Assembly (NCBI GenBank): GCA_016842085.1 | Contig: JAEVEX010000031.1 | Span: 1-45,733 of the forward strand | Direction: 5' to 3' | DNA length: 45,733 nt | Source: Candidatus Thermoflexus tengchongensis | GTDB taxonomy: Bacteria; Chloroflexota; Anaerolineae; Thermoflexales; Thermoflexaceae | Shown here: piece by piece, positions 35,822-45,546 of the stretch | Position numbering within the stretch: the stretch's first letter is position 1 | Layout of the letters: the number at the start of each line of letters is the position of its first letter | Position numbers and translations under genes: made by a program | The notes under the pieces: generated by a model | Told to the model about the DNA's origin: nothing | What the model saw: only the letters and a program-made list of their open reading frames with translations | Databases searched by the model: none

Positions 35822-38392
35822 TCACAGGATATCCAGAGGATCCACATCCACCCGCCAGTCCGGCGGCAGCGGGAAATCCCGAAGCCAGGCCACCGGGTCA
35901 GGACCCCGGAGGAGGATCTGCCACCGGTAAAGCCCCCGCAGGCGGCTGAAGTAGCATGGGGCCGGGCCGATCATCGCGGTCGGAGGCGCTTCCTTCTGTT
36001 CCAGATGATGGCGCAGGGCCTCCCCCATCCGCTCCGCCGCCTCCCGGGCCCGCTCCGGATCCGCATGCCAGTAAAGCAGGCGGACCAGGCGCTGGAAAGG
36101 CGGGTATCCGTGGGCTTTCCGGAAGGCCAGTTCCTTGCGATAAAAGGATTCTAAATCATATCGCGCCGCGGCGGCAATCGCCGGATGATCCGGCCGGTAA
36201 GTCTGAAGGATCACCCGCCCTCCGAAGAGCCCTCGCCCGGCCCGGCCGGCCACCTGGATCAGCAGCTGGAACGTCCGCTCGGCGGCCCGGAAATCCGGCA
36301 GCCCTAACCCGACGTCGGCCAGGATCACCCCAACCAGGGTCACCAGCGGCAGATCCAGCCCCTTGGTCAGCACCTGTGTCCCGATCAGGACATCGGCCTC
36401 CCCGTCGGCGAAACGCTGCCAGATGAGCGCATGCGCGGCCCGGGTTGGGGCGGCATCCAGATCCCAGCGCAACACGCGGGCTTCGGGCCAGCGCTTCCGC
36501 ACGGCTTCTTCCACCGCCTGTGTGCCGATACCCATACCTTTCAGCCGCCGGGATCCGCATCGGGGGCAGCGAGCGGCTGGTTTCTCCACCGCGCCGCAGT
36601 GATGACAGACCCAGCGGGTGGGGTGATGGTGCTCCGCGAGGGGAAGATCGCAGCGGGCGCAGCGGATCAGATGTCCGCAATCCCGACAGAACAGAAAGGG
36701 CGCGGCCCCCCGCCGGTTCAGGAACAGGATCGCCTGCTGTCCGCGACGGAGCACCTGGTCAAGGGCTTTCTCCAGCGCCCGGCTGAAGATCCCGGTGTTC
36801 CCGGCTTTCAGCTCCTGCCGCATATCCACGATCTCAACCGGGGGCAGGCCGCTCTCCAGAGCTTCGGTCTCCACCTCCACGAACCGATCCAGGGAGGCCC
36901 CGAATTGCCGGGCCTGCTCCATCAGCCGCCGGCGATATCCGCGCAGGCGACGAGGGAGGCTCAATTCCTCCAGCACGCCCCGCTCTGCCAGATGGCGCAG
37001 CTCCACTCCGGGCGTCGCGGTGCCCAGGATGACCACCGCCCCCACCAGGCGGGCCAGGGCCAGCGCGGCATCCACCGCATGGTAGGCGGGGAGGAGATAG
37101 GGGATCTGGGGCTGGATATCCTGTTTATAGCTCGGATCGTGGGCCTCGTCGATGACGATCAACCCGAGGTCAGGGATGGGGACGAAAAGGGCGGAGCGGG
37201 TGCCCACAATCACCCGGGCCTGGCGACGACGCACCCGCTCCCACAGGGCCCGTTCCTGAGCCGGAGGCATTCCACCGGTCCAGATGACGACCTGGCCCGG
37301 GAAGCGCGCTTCAAAGCGGCGCGCCGTCTGAGGAGTCAGAGCCAGTTCCGGCACCAGGACGATCGCCCCTTTCCCCTGACGCAGGGTCTCCGCCACGGCC
37401 CGCAGGTAGAGCTCGGTTTTCCCGCTGCCGGTGATCCCATGGAGCAGGAAAGCGTGGAACCGGCCGGCTTCCAGGGCTTGGGCGATCGATCGCCATGCCA
37501 GCGCCTGATCGGGGGTCAGGTTCGGGGGCTCCTCCGGCACCGGGTAAGGATCGAAGGTTTCCCACGCCAGCTGTTCGAAGAGCTCCAGGAAGCCCCAGCG
37601 GGCCAGCTGTTGCAGATCGTAGGCGCTGCAACCGGTCTCCGCCTGCAGCCAGTCCGCGGGCAACGGCCGCGCGGCCTCCCGGAGGCGCTCCAGCAGCCGT
37701 TGCCGTCGCTCGAGCACCGCCGGGTTTCGCCCCAGGCGGAAGGTCGGATCCGGCAGGTTTTTCAACCGAACCCAGCGGAGCATCGGAAGCCGGCGTTCAC
37801 CGATTCGCCAGCCCCGCCGGATCCAACCCCGCTGAAGCAGTCGCTGGAGCGCCCGTCGTCGTTCCGCCAGGGGGAAATCCCGCAGGACAGCGTGCACCTC
37901 GCTCTGGGTCAGCGGTCCTTCCGCCAGCGCGGTGAGCAGAACCTGTTCCGCGAATGAAACTGCCACCGCCTGTTCCAGCCCGCCGCCGATGGGGCCGGAA
38001 ACCCGCTCATAGATCGGCTCTCGACGGGGGATCAGGCCGGAGGGGATCATCAGGCGAAGGCACTCGTTGATCGGAGTCAGGTAAGTCCGACTCAGCCAGG
38101 CGGCCCATTCCAGGCGCTGGGGGTCCAGAATGGGGTCCTCTTCCAGACAGCGCAGCACCGTTTTCCGGGCGCGGCCGTTCTCCACGCGGTCGCCCTTCTG
38201 GGAGCGGGCGGGGCTCCTCCCGGAGATCCGGCGCAGCACAATCCCCGGCTCGGGCCGCCCGCTGCGCCCAAACGGCACCAGCACGAGGTGCCCGGGCCGG
38301 AGACGACCATCCGGGCCCTCGGGTTCTTCGTAGGTGAAAACGCCGCCGGCATAGGCCGCGCTGGCGGCCAGAACCGCAATCTCCAGAGCCAT
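35822..38392 (-). CDS. priA: Primosomal protein N' (replication restart helicase PriA)
   Basis: About 856 residues. The N-terminal DNA-binding domain, winged helix and superfamily 2 helicase are present: Walker A GITGSGKTE, DEAHD box, GTRSALFVP. The zinc region has CRDCGHLIRCARC, then CHHC and CPRC. The later LIGTQVLTKGLDLP and VAGRAGRG are motifs V and VI. It reloads the replisome at repaired forks. The start is unclear: ATG 38392 begins the typical N-terminus, while TTG 38437 is in frame and has no better site. Confidence 0.93.
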   Translation of the reverse strand: MALEIAVLAASAAYAGGVFTYEEPEGPDGRLRPGHLVLVPFGRSGRPEPGIVLRRISGRSPARSQKGDRVENGRARKTVLRCLEEDPILDPQRLEWAAWLSRTYLTPINECLRLMIPSGLIPRREPIYERVSGPIGGGLEQAVAVSFAEQVLLTALAEGPLTQSEVHAVLRDFPLAERRRALQRLLQRGWIRRGWRIGERRLPMLRWVRLKNLPDPTFRLGRNPAVLERRQRLLERLREAARPLPADWLQAETGCSAYDLQQLARWGFLELFEQLAWETFDPYPVPEEPPNLTPDQALAWRSIAQALEAGRFHAFLLHGITGSGKTELYLRAVAETLRQGKGAIVLVPELALTPQTARRFEARFPGQVVIWTGGMPPAQERALWERVRRRQARVIVGTRSALFVPIPDLGLIVIDEAHDPSYKQDIQPQIPYLLPAYHAVDAALALARLVGAVVILGTATPGVELRHLAERGVLEELSLPRRLRGYRRRLMEQARQFGASLDRFVEVETEALESGLPPVEIVDMRQELKAGNTGIFSRALEKALDQVLRRGQQAILFLNRRGAAPFLFCRDCGHLIRCARCDLPLAEHHHPTRWVCHHCGAVEKPAARCPRCGSRRLKGMGIGTQAVEEAVRKRWPEARVLRWDLDAAPTRAAHALIWQRFADGEADVLIGTQVLTKGLDLPLVTLVGVILADVGLGLPDFRAAERTFQLLIQVAGRAGRGLFGGRVILQTYRPDHPAIAAAARYDLESFYRKELAFRKAHGYPPFQRLVRLLYWHADPERAREAAERMGEALRHHLEQKEAPPTAMIGPAPCYFSRLRGLYRWQILLRGPDPVAWLRDFPLPPDWRVDVDPLDIL

Positions 38393-38666
38393 CGCGATCC
38401 ACCAGCCGGAAATTCTCCCCGGGGAGGGGAGAAGCAACTCTCGCCCTCCTCTCTTCTCCCTTCCTCCCGGGCATCATAACACCAGCGGGAGGAAATCGCG
38501 GACCTCCCTGAGACCATGGAAGAGCCCGGAACCTCTTTCCGGATTTCAATTGAATTTGTGCCGTCATGCCTGGCTCGGGAAGGCAGGATGCGCCCTCCCC
38601 AGAAACCCTTGCCTTTCTGGAGGAGGCCAGCCGCAGAACCCAGGTTCAAGAGGCCTGTTCGGGCCC

Positions 38667-40886
38667 CTATTTGTGGATGGCCGTTCCTTTCACCCGATCG
38701 GGATACAACCCCGCATAGACGCGATCCGGGGTCAGCGGGAACGCATCGAACCAGACACCTGTCGCATCGTGAACAGCTGCGATCAGGGCAGGGGCCAGCG
38801 GCAGGAAGGGCATCTCGGCCATCCCCCTTACCCCCCATGGACCCAGCGGGTCCGGGTGCTCCAGGATCAGGCTTTCCATCTCTTCGGGGATATCGTAGAT
38901 CCCGGGGATCAGATAGGTGCTGAGATGGCGGGTGAGGATGCGACCCTGCTGCACGATGAAGTTCTCTGTGATGGCGTAACCGACCGCCTGCACGACCCCG
39001 CCCTCGATCTGACCCCTGACGTTGATCGGGTTCACCGCCCGCCCCACATCATCCGCGCAGATCACCTTCACCGGTCGCACCTGACCGGTCTCCACATCGA
39101 CCTCCACGAGAACTGCCTCGGCGACGTAGCCGTAGGTCACGTTGGGGCGCTCGGAGAAACCGGTCTCCGGATCGAAGGGGAAAGTGCGCACCGGTCGATA
39201 GGTGAACTCCCCAATGGCCGGGCGCTCCTCGTTGCGCCAGGCAGCCAGGGCCCGTTCCGCTGCGCCCCGGATGGCGTTGCCCGCCATGAAGGTCATCCGG
39301 GAGGCGGAGGAGCTCCCCGAGCTCTCCGTGAACGCGGTGTCCGAGGCGCGCAGTTCGATCCGCTCCGGGGGCACCCCAAGGGCCTCAGCCGCCATCTGGA
39401 TCATCACCGTGTGGGCTCCCTGTCCTACATCAGCGCCCGCATGGAAGACGATGGCCCTCTCAATGTGGGCGTCGCCGTGCAGCTCCACGCGAGCCCAGCA
39501 ATGCTCCGGGAAGCCAAAGCTGTAAGCGATGTTCTTGAACCCGCAGGCGAACCCCCAGCCATATCGTTTCGTCGGATCCGTCGAAGAGGGCGCCTCCGGT
39601 CGGATCCAGCCGCTCGCCGTCTGGCGCCAGCCGGCCGCTCGAGCGCACGTTTCAATGACTTCGGGAAGGCTCACCCCCTCCGGGACGATCCCGCCGGTGG
39701 GCATGCGGGAGCCTTCACGCCATGCGTTTTTCAGGCGGATCTCGACCGGGTCCATCCCCAGGGCCTCCGCGAGCTTGTTCATCTGGGTCTCCGCGATGAA
39801 GAGGGCCTGGGGCGCCCCGAAGCCCCGCATCGCTCCGGTCGGGGGGTTATGGGTGAGCGCTCCCCGGATATCGGCCCGAACATTGGGAACCTCGTAGGGG
39901 CCGCAGATCGACATGGTGATGTTGCCCAGGACCTTGGTGGAGGTATACGCGTAGGCGCCGACGTCGGCGATCACATCGGCCTCCACCGCCAGCAACCGGC
40001 CCTCCCGATCCGCCGCCCAGCGCACCCGGGCCACCACCGGATGGCGCTTGTGGTGGCCGATGATGGATTCCTCGCGGCTCCAGATGATCTTCACCGGGCG
40101 GCCCAGTTTCCACGCCGCCAGGGCCAGGAGGATCTGCACCGACATATCCTCTCGACCGCCGAAGGCTCCGCCGATCGCCGCGTAGATCACCCGGATCCGG
40201 TCCTCGGGGAGCCCCAGGGCATGGGCGATCTGATGGCGATCTTCGTGGGCCCACTGCCCGGCGGTCACTACCGTAATTCGGCCCTCTTCATCGATATAGG
40301 CGACCCCCGCCTCCGGCTGGAGGTAGGCATGCTCCTGGAACGGCGTCCGGTAGGTTCCCTCCACGATCACCGCTGCCTCCCGGAAGGCCGCCTCCACATC
40401 TCCCTGACGGATCCGGTAATGGCAGAGCAGGTTCCCCGGATAATCCGGATGGACCTGTGGGGCGCCCGGGCGCAGGGCTTCCTCGGGGTCATAGACGCCG
40501 GGGAGATCCTCGTAGTCCACCTCGATGAGCTCGACCGCCCGGGCCGCGATCTTCTCGCTTTCCGCCGCCACCAGGGCGACCACATCCCCCTCATAGCGAA
40601 CCACATCCGCGCCGGGCTTGCTCCCCGGGCCGCAAATCACCGGTTGATCGAAGTAAATCAGACCGTATTCATTCACCGGCACATCCTTCGCGGTGAACAC
40701 CGCCACGACGCCCGGCAATGCCTCCGCCCGGCGGGTATCGATCCACCGGATCCGGGCCGGGGCCCGACCCGCCCATTTCACCTTCAGGAACAGCTGCCCG
40801 GGCAGATCCAGATCTCCCGGATAGGGAGTCCGACCGGTGACCTTTCCTTCCGCATCGATCCGCGGGATGGAGATCCCGATGGCCAT
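38667..40886 (-). CDS. Molybdenum hydroxylase large subunit (xanthine dehydrogenase family)
   Basis: 739 residues. Regions typical of the Mo-binding chain are [11 protein letters not shown], the pterin-contact [31 protein letters not shown] and the late catalytic Glu region [13 protein letters not shown]. The family oxidises purines, aldehydes, nicotinate or CO; the substrate cannot be assigned. ATG 40886 has GGAGGAATT before it. It follows the FAD/Fe-S subunit gene with a 73-bp gap, so both form an alpha-beta complex. Confidence 0.9.
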   Translation of the reverse strand: MAIGISIPRIDAEGKVTGRTPYPGDLDLPGQLFLKVKWAGRAPARIRWIDTRRAEALPGVVAVFTAKDVPVNEYGLIYFDQPVICGPGSKPGADVVRYEGDVVALVAAESEKIAARAVELIEVDYEDLPGVYDPEEALRPGAPQVHPDYPGNLLCHYRIRQGDVEAAFREAAVIVEGTYRTPFQEHAYLQPEAGVAYIDEEGRITVVTAGQWAHEDRHQIAHALGLPEDRIRVIYAAIGGAFGGREDMSVQILLALAAWKLGRPVKIIWSREESIIGHHKRHPVVARVRWAADREGRLLAVEADVIADVGAYAYTSTKVLGNITMSICGPYEVPNVRADIRGALTHNPPTGAMRGFGAPQALFIAETQMNKLAEALGMDPVEIRLKNAWREGSRMPTGGIVPEGVSLPEVIETCARAAGWRQTASGWIRPEAPSSTDPTKRYGWGFACGFKNIAYSFGFPEHCWARVELHGDAHIERAIVFHAGADVGQGAHTVMIQMAAEALGVPPERIELRASDTAFTESSGSSSASRMTFMAGNAIRGAAERALAAWRNEERPAIGEFTYRPVRTFPFDPETGFSERPNVTYGYVAEAVLVEVDVETGQVRPVKVICADDVGRAVNPINVRGQIEGGVVQAVGYAITENFIVQQGRILTRHLSTYLIPGIYDIPEEMESLILEHPDPLGPWGVRGMAEMPFLPLAPALIAAVHDATGVWFDAFPLTPDRVYAGLYPDRVKGTAIHK

Positions 40887-40959
40887 AGCTGAATTCCTCC
40901 GCTGAAGAGCTGGCCAGATCGCGCCGAGAGGCGCGCGAGCGGGCAGGACCGGAGATCGT

Positions 40960-42423
40960 TCAAACCTTCAAGCCCGGCCCGCCAGCGGCGGCTTCTTCCA
41001 CCGCCCGAATGATGCTGTAGTAGCCCGTGCACCGGCAGAGATTCCCCGCGAAGGCCTGGCGGATCTCCTCCAGAGCCGGCCGGGGCACTTCTTCCAGCAA
41101 CACCACTCCGGACATGATAAAGCCGGGGGTGCAATATCCGCACTGAACCGCTCCGTGACGGATGAAAGCAGCCTGAAGGGGATGGAGGCTCTCCCCGGAG
41201 GCCACGCCTTCCACGGTCACGATCTCCGCCCCATGGGCCCGGGGCGCGGGGACCAGGCAGGACATGACCGCCATGCCGTCCAGGATCACCGTGCACGCCC
41301 CACATTCTCCCTCGGCGCATCCTTCCTTCGTGCCGACCAGCTGCAGGTCTTCCCGCAACATGCGCAGGAGGGTCTTATCGCTGGCGCCATGCACGGCATA
41401 GCGACGCCCGTTGACTGTGGTAACGATCGGCTCCGGACCATCCGCGAGATGGCGAACCCGACCGTTCCAGGTGGCCAGCTCCGAGGGGATGGAAATCCAG
41501 GGGCGAGATCGCCCATCGGAGCGCCCCCAGAGCAGCACCGGGCGCTCCGGGAAGCCGATCCGCTCGGTTCCTTCCCGCAGCTGGCGCAGGGCGCGCATGG
41601 TGAGCACCCGGACCATCTCCGCACGATACCAGGCCGGCCCGCGGATATCGTCGATGGGGCGGGCCGCGGCCTGGGCCAGCTCTCCCGCCCGGGCGATCAC
41701 TTCGTCGGTCAGGCGCTGCCCCTGCAGGAACGCCTCCGCCTCGCGGGCGCGAACAATCGTTGGCGCCACCGCCCCCAGAGCGATCCGGGCCCGGGTCACC
41801 CGATCGCCGTCCAGAGCCACCACAGCGGCCACGCTGACCACGGAAATCGCCTGAAACCGGCGCAATCCGAGCTTGAGGAAAGTTCCTCGCTCGTTCGGCT
41901 TCAGGGGCTCCAACGCGATATCCACCAGCATCTCATCGGGGGCCATGGCGGTCCGGCGGACCCCCTGGTAAAACTCCTCGAAGGAGAGCACGCGCCGGCC
42001 CCGCACGCTCTGGAGGGTCACGGTGGCATCCAGGGCCCACAGGGGCACGATGGTGTCATTCGCCGGCGAGGCGGTGATCAGGTTGCCGGCCACCGTGCCC
42101 CGATTCCGGATCTGCGGAGATCCCACTTCCCAGCAGGCCCGGGCCAGCGGGAAGGCCTGCTCCCGGCAGAGGGGGGAGGCCACCACCTGATTGTGGGTGA
42201 CCAGAGGCCCCAGATGCAGGCGTCCATCCGGACCGATCGCGATGGCATCCAGGTTGGGGATCCGGGTGATATCGATCAGGATCTCCACGCCTGGGCGCTG
42301 ACCCCTTTCCAGCTCCAGGAGCAAATCCGTGCCGCCAGCGATGATCCGCGCCCGGTGGCCATGTTCCGCCAGCAGGCTCAGGGCTTCCTCCAGGGATGTC
42401 GGGGTGTAATAAGCTTTCCACAT
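40960..42423 (-). CDS. Fused FAD-binding and [2Fe-2S] subunit of molybdenum hydroxylase
   Basis: About 487 residues. The first 285 or so form the FAD domain ([32 protein letters not shown], a CO-dehydrogenase flavoprotein C-terminal part). After a linker comes a [2Fe-2S] domain with the plant-type cluster [12 protein letters not shown] plus a later C, and the second cluster CGYCTPGF and CRCTGY. FAD-then-FeS order in one chain is less common than separate genes or FeS-then-FAD. It passes electrons from the Mo subunit to FAD. ATG 42423 has AAGGGGGAA upstream; the frame extends 56 codons further. Confidence 0.88.
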   Translation of the reverse strand: MWKAYYTPTSLEEALSLLAEHGHRARIIAGGTDLLLELERGQRPGVEILIDITRIPNLDAIAIGPDGRLHLGPLVTHNQVVASPLCREQAFPLARACWEVGSPQIRNRGTVAGNLITASPANDTIVPLWALDATVTLQSVRGRRVLSFEEFYQGVRRTAMAPDEMLVDIALEPLKPNERGTFLKLGLRRFQAISVVSVAAVVALDGDRVTRARIALGAVAPTIVRAREAEAFLQGQRLTDEVIARAGELAQAAARPIDDIRGPAWYRAEMVRVLTMRALRQLREGTERIGFPERPVLLWGRSDGRSRPWISIPSELATWNGRVRHLADGPEPIVTTVNGRRYAVHGASDKTLLRMLREDLQLVGTKEGCAEGECGACTVILDGMAVMSCLVPAPRAHGAEIVTVEGVASGESLHPLQAAFIRHGAVQCGYCTPGFIMSGVVLLEEVPRPALEEIRQAFAGNLCRCTGYYSIIRAVEEAAAGGPGLKV

Positions 42424-42739
42424 AGGATTCCCCCTTGGGTGAGCGGTGCATTCATTGCCTCTGACAAAGAGCGCTTCCTCAACCCTAAGTTTAACGGGAT
42501 TCGGATGGTCTCTCCAACTCCCGGGATGTTTGGGCTGGCTCGTGGCCTCTGGCGATCCATCCTTCCCTCCTGAGGGGTAGAGGGAGAACACATCCTGAAT
42601 TCATGGACAGGATCGCCAAGATGGAAACAGGACATTATCATATAGTTAGAGTCGGGCAATCTGCGTGGGCAAGCATCCTCCGGCGTGCTTCCCCCCACTC
42701 AGAACCCGAGCGGGAAACAGGACGTTTGCGGAGCATCGG
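42424..42739. other. Divergent intergenic region without a gene
   Basis: 316 bp between the FAD/Fe-S gene and coaE. It must hold promoters for both directions. I see only weak candidates (TATAGT near 42640). No repeat or RNA gene was recognised. Confidence 0.5.
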
Positions 42740-43408
42740 ATGGGAAAGCGGCCGGTGTTGATCGGCCTGACCGGGAACATCGCCTGTGGCAAAAGCACGG
42801 TGGCCCGCATGCTGGCGGAGAAAGGGGCATATATCATTGATGCCGACGCGATCGCCCATGAGGTGATCCGGAAAGGCACTTCGGCCTATGAATCCATCCT
42901 CCGCCGCTTCGGGGAAGGAATCCTCGGGCCGGATGGGGAGATCGATCGCCGGCGCCTTGGGGCGATCGTTTTCCAGGATCCGCTCGCCTTGCGGGATCTG
43001 GAAGCCATCGTCCACCCGGCGGTGCTGGAGGAGATTCGGCGGCGGATCCAGGCCTGTTCGGAGGCCCCGGCGATTGTCATCGAAGCGATCAAGCTCATCG
43101 AATCCGGGTTTGCCCGGGCCTGCGATACCCTGTGGGTGGTCACCTGCCCGGAGCCCGAGCAGATCCGTCGCCTGATGATCGAGCGCGGGCTCACCGAGGA
43201 GGAGGCCCGCCTTCGGGTCCAGGCCCAGCCTCCTCAGGAGGAAAAGATCCGGCACGCCGATGTCGTCATCGATAACAGTGGGGACCTGGAAGCTACCCGC
43301 CGTCAGGTTGAGCACGCATGGCGCAAATGGGTGGATTCGCAGATCCAGGGTGTGAGCGCTGAAGATGCTGCCGGCGGATCAGGGGTTCCGCCGTTGATCT
43401 CCTCATAA
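42740..43408 (+). CDS. coaE: Dephospho-CoA kinase
   Basis: 222 residues. The P-loop is GLTGNIACGKSTVARML, with the DADAIAHEV segment, RRRLGAIVFQDPLAL and a lid region near RLMIERGLTEEEARLR. The usual QxxQ appears as QAQPPQEEK. It phosphorylates dephospho-CoA in the last step of CoA synthesis. ATG 42740 has GGAG closely upstream and the P-loop follows; the longer frame upstream has no similarity. Confidence 0.94.
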   Translation: MGKRPVLIGLTGNIACGKSTVARMLAEKGAYIIDADAIAHEVIRKGTSAYESILRRFGEGILGPDGEIDRRRLGAIVFQDPLALRDLEAIVHPAVLEEIRRRIQACSEAPAIVIEAIKLIESGFARACDTLWVVTCPEPEQIRRLMIERGLTEEEARLRVQAQPPQEEKIRHADVVIDNSGDLEATRRQVEHAWRKWVDSQIQGVSAEDAAGGSGVPPLISS

Positions 43409-43516
43409 GGGGCCTGGAGGCTTTTGGGGTCGGGCTGGCCACCTCCGGCGGGAGAAGGCCGATCCCGTTGTGAAGAAAATTTCGAGACGAATTTCATCCT
43501 GGATGATGAGGGGATC

Positions 43517-44011
43517 ATGAAAATCACCATTCGCCGGGCTCGAATTGCCGATGTGGATGCCATCCGGGATTTCGTTCGCCAGGCCACGCGAGGACGTCTG
43601 GACCCTTCCGGGGATGAGGTGTTCGACCGGCTGGCCGAACGGGGGATGCTGCTGGCCTTCAACCCGGAGCGGGAGCTGGTGGGCCTGGTCAGCTGGCGGG
43701 TGGAGAACCTGGTCGCCCGGATCCTGGATTTCCTGGTCTATCCTCCGGATCTTCGACCCACGGTTGGCCGGCAGCTGATCGAGGCCGTTGAGGGAGAAGC
43801 GCGTCGTCTGGAGTGCGAGGCCTGCATGATTTACGTCTCCCCGGAGATGTCCTCCGGGGCCCTTGCGTTTTATATGGGTCTGGGGTATACCCGATGGCCG
43901 GAGGAGAGTTTGTCCGAGCCATGGCGGGAGGCCGCCCATGAATTCGATGCCCTCGGTCGCGTGGCGCTGATCAAGCAGATCCGCGCCGAGCGCGTCACAC
44001 GGCCGATTTGA
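43517..44011 (+). CDS. GNAT-family N-acetyltransferase
   Basis: 164 residues: the N-terminal ITIRRARIADVDAIRDFVRQ, VGLVSWRVENLVARILDFLVYPPDLR with the acetyl-CoA-binding P-DLRPTVGRQLIEAVE region, and AFYMGLGYTRW at the end. The substrate is unknown. ATG 43517 has GAGGGG upstream. It follows coaE by 108 bp. Confidence 0.85.
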   Translation: MKITIRRARIADVDAIRDFVRQATRGRLDPSGDEVFDRLAERGMLLAFNPERELVGLVSWRVENLVARILDFLVYPPDLRPTVGRQLIEAVEGEARRLECEACMIYVSPEMSSGALAFYMGLGYTRWPEESLSEPWREAAHEFDALGRVALIKQIRAERVTRPI

Positions 44012-44096
44012 ACCCCCTCTGGTTATTGTTCTCTCCTCCCTGTGCAGCCAGGCCGCCTCAGTATCCTTTGAGATTTCTTTCAGGAGGCAATATGCG

Positions 44097-44336
44097 ATGT
44101 GGGCAGCCATTAAGGGATTTGCGGAACGACATCCTCGCCTGACCGCGTGGATTGCGCTGGCGATCGGGATGGTGGCGATCCTCCTGTGGTCCGCCCGGGA
44201 TGTGGGGTTGACCCCTTCGCAGCTCCTGGCCCTGGTGATCGCGACCATCGTGCTGGCCGGGCTTTGTGTATGGATCATCAGCTGGGAAGATGAGGAAGAG
44301 GAGACGGGCTCTCCGGGCCAGTCCTCGAAGGGATAA
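44097..44336 (+). CDS. Small membrane protein with two predicted helices
   Basis: 79 residues: helix 1 LTAWIALAIGMVAILLW, helix 2 LLALVIATIVLAGLCVWII, and an acidic C-terminus (WEDEEEE). AGGAGG lies closely upstream (44082-44087), so it is likely real. I do not recognise a family. Confidence 0.65.
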   Translation: MWAAIKGFAERHPRLTAWIALAIGMVAILLWSARDVGLTPSQLLALVIATIVLAGLCVWIISWEDEEEETGSPGQSSKG

Positions 44337-44479
44337 GCCCCAGCGGCGCTCCTGAAAATGTTCGAAAGGGGATATCCCGTTTTCACTCCTGGAGGGAGCG
44401 GAGGTGCCGCACAGGGGCGGGGAAGGCGAACGAAGGTGGCTTTCCCTCCCCCCACATCCCACCACGGAAAGGATCCTTT

Positions 44480-44839
44480 ATGGAACTCCTGGACGCGTTG
44501 AAAGAGGTTCAGTCCGCCCAGGGCCTGTTAAGCTGGCTGGATGTCTTCAATATGTGGGCTCGCGCCCGAGCGGCCGGTCCCGAAGGACCTTCGGTACAGG
44601 CCACAGCGGAGGCCGCGCTGAATTATCTGGAGGAGAGCTCCCCTCAACCCTCGTATGAGGCGATCCGACTGCTGGCCCGGGCGATCCTGGGCTGGTGGTC
44701 CCTGGCGGTGGATGCGGTCGGGGTTGGCGAAGAGGCGGCCGGTCTGCGGGTTCGAGCGCTGGCGCTCGCTCGACAGCTGGACGAGGTGACGGAGCGACGC
44801 TGGGCCCTTGCAGACTGGCTGGAGGCCCACAGCGCATAG
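44480..44839 (+). CDS. Small hypothetical protein
   Basis: 119 residues, mainly alpha-helical, with Ala- and Leu-rich segments (ALKEVQSAQGLLSWL, IRLLARAILGWWSLAVDAV, ALARQLDEVTERRWALADWL). There is no known motif. A GGAAAGGA sequence lies at 44464-44471 before ATG 44480. Coding is supported by codon pattern and ribosome site only. Confidence 0.55.
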   Translation: MELLDALKEVQSAQGLLSWLDVFNMWARARAAGPEGPSVQATAEAALNYLEESSPQPSYEAIRLLARAILGWWSLAVDAVGVGEEAAGLRVRALALARQLDEVTERRWALADWLEAHSA

Positions 44840-44914
44840 GAGTTGGGCGGTGGGTTTTTCACAAAGCCCCCCTTCGAGCGGAGGTCAACTGTCCCTCTCC
44901 TGCAATAAAACAAA

Positions 44915-45071
44915 AAGCCCCGCCATGCCGTGGGCCGCCGGGCTTATGCACCCTCTCGCTCAAGTGGGGGCCTCCTGCCGGTTACCGCCTTGACGGGCCC
45001 CGCGCGCAGGCCGTCTAACGCGTCCCCGGACCAGAGTCCGGCCCCCTCTTTAAAGGGTGTTGGCGCAAGCC
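44915..45071 (+). ncRNA. Hairpin-rich non-coding segment, candidate structured RNA
   Basis: Stems on the plus strand: AAGCCC/GGGCTT (44915-44920, 44940-44945), CAAG/CTTG (44961-44964, 44989-44992), GACGG/CCGTC (44992-44996, 45011-45015), CCGGAC-CAGA-GTCCGG (45026-45041), CCCT/AGGG (45044-45047, 45054-45057) and GGC-GCAA-GCC (45062-45071). GNRA-type loops favour the plus strand. No frame gives a known protein. Parts recall HEARO/IscB-associated RNA from memory, but I cannot verify this, and no iscB or tnpB gene is present. Confidence 0.35.
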
Positions 45072-45191
45072 GCTGAGCACGACCTCACGCACATGGCCGG
45101 GCTACATCTATTTTAAGTCAAAATCCCCGAGGAGGGCAAGCGCCTGGCGTTTCCGGGCAGGGCTTTTCAATGTTCTGAGAGATAGGGGAGT

Positions 45192-45213
45192 GCAGGGGGC
45201 TTTTGCCCCCTGC
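45192..45213 (+). repeat. Perfect hairpin GCAGGGGGC-TTTT-GCCCCCTGC
   Basis: A 9-bp stem with a TTTT loop (45192-45200, 45205-45213). It lies in a non-coding stretch 45072-45261 with no other feature that I recognise. It may be another REP-type unit or an RNA terminator. Confidence 0.5.
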
Positions 45214-45261
45214 CGGGGGGCTGCGGGGGATGTCCTCCCACCCTCTCCCTCCACCTCCTGT

Positions 45262-45375
45262 CTGCATGATGTACTTCGGGCCAGAGAGGCGGGCTTGAGC
45301 CGTGCAACGGATCAACAACTCCTTGAACGGGCGCATGCCGAAGATCGCCTCCTTCTCACCCGAGACAAAGGGTTT
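45262..45375 (+). pseudogene. Remnant of a DUF5615 PIN-like (or Mut7-C) gene
   Basis: About 38 residues match the family ([30 protein letters not shown]). Both ends diverge: the upstream open frame starts in a hairpin and the downstream part is unrelated up to 45498. No complete start or antitoxin gene is present. The right-hand repeat begins at 45547, so an insertion event may have removed part of it. Confidence 0.6.
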
Positions 45376-45546
45376 AGTGCCAGGGATAAGGTCTTCCGCA
45401 TCCATCGACTGTTCATCTGCCGGGACGTCCGGTGGGTCCGCTCGACATCGGTGGTATGTTCACCCAGCAGCTCTTGCGTCTCCTCCAGGTGTCCATAGAT
45501 GACTCGGTTGCCAACGACAGTTCCCCATCATAAGCCCTTGGCCTGA

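Noticed and set aside
44915-45071. tmRNA, SRP RNA or RNase P RNA
   Set aside because: None of their conserved words (tRNA-like end, GGTCAGG/GGAAGCAGCC, or RNase P core sequences) were found.
45190-45498. Complete toxin gene near the right end
   Set aside because: Only the middle 38 residues match the family; the start lies in a perfect hairpin and the end is unrelated.
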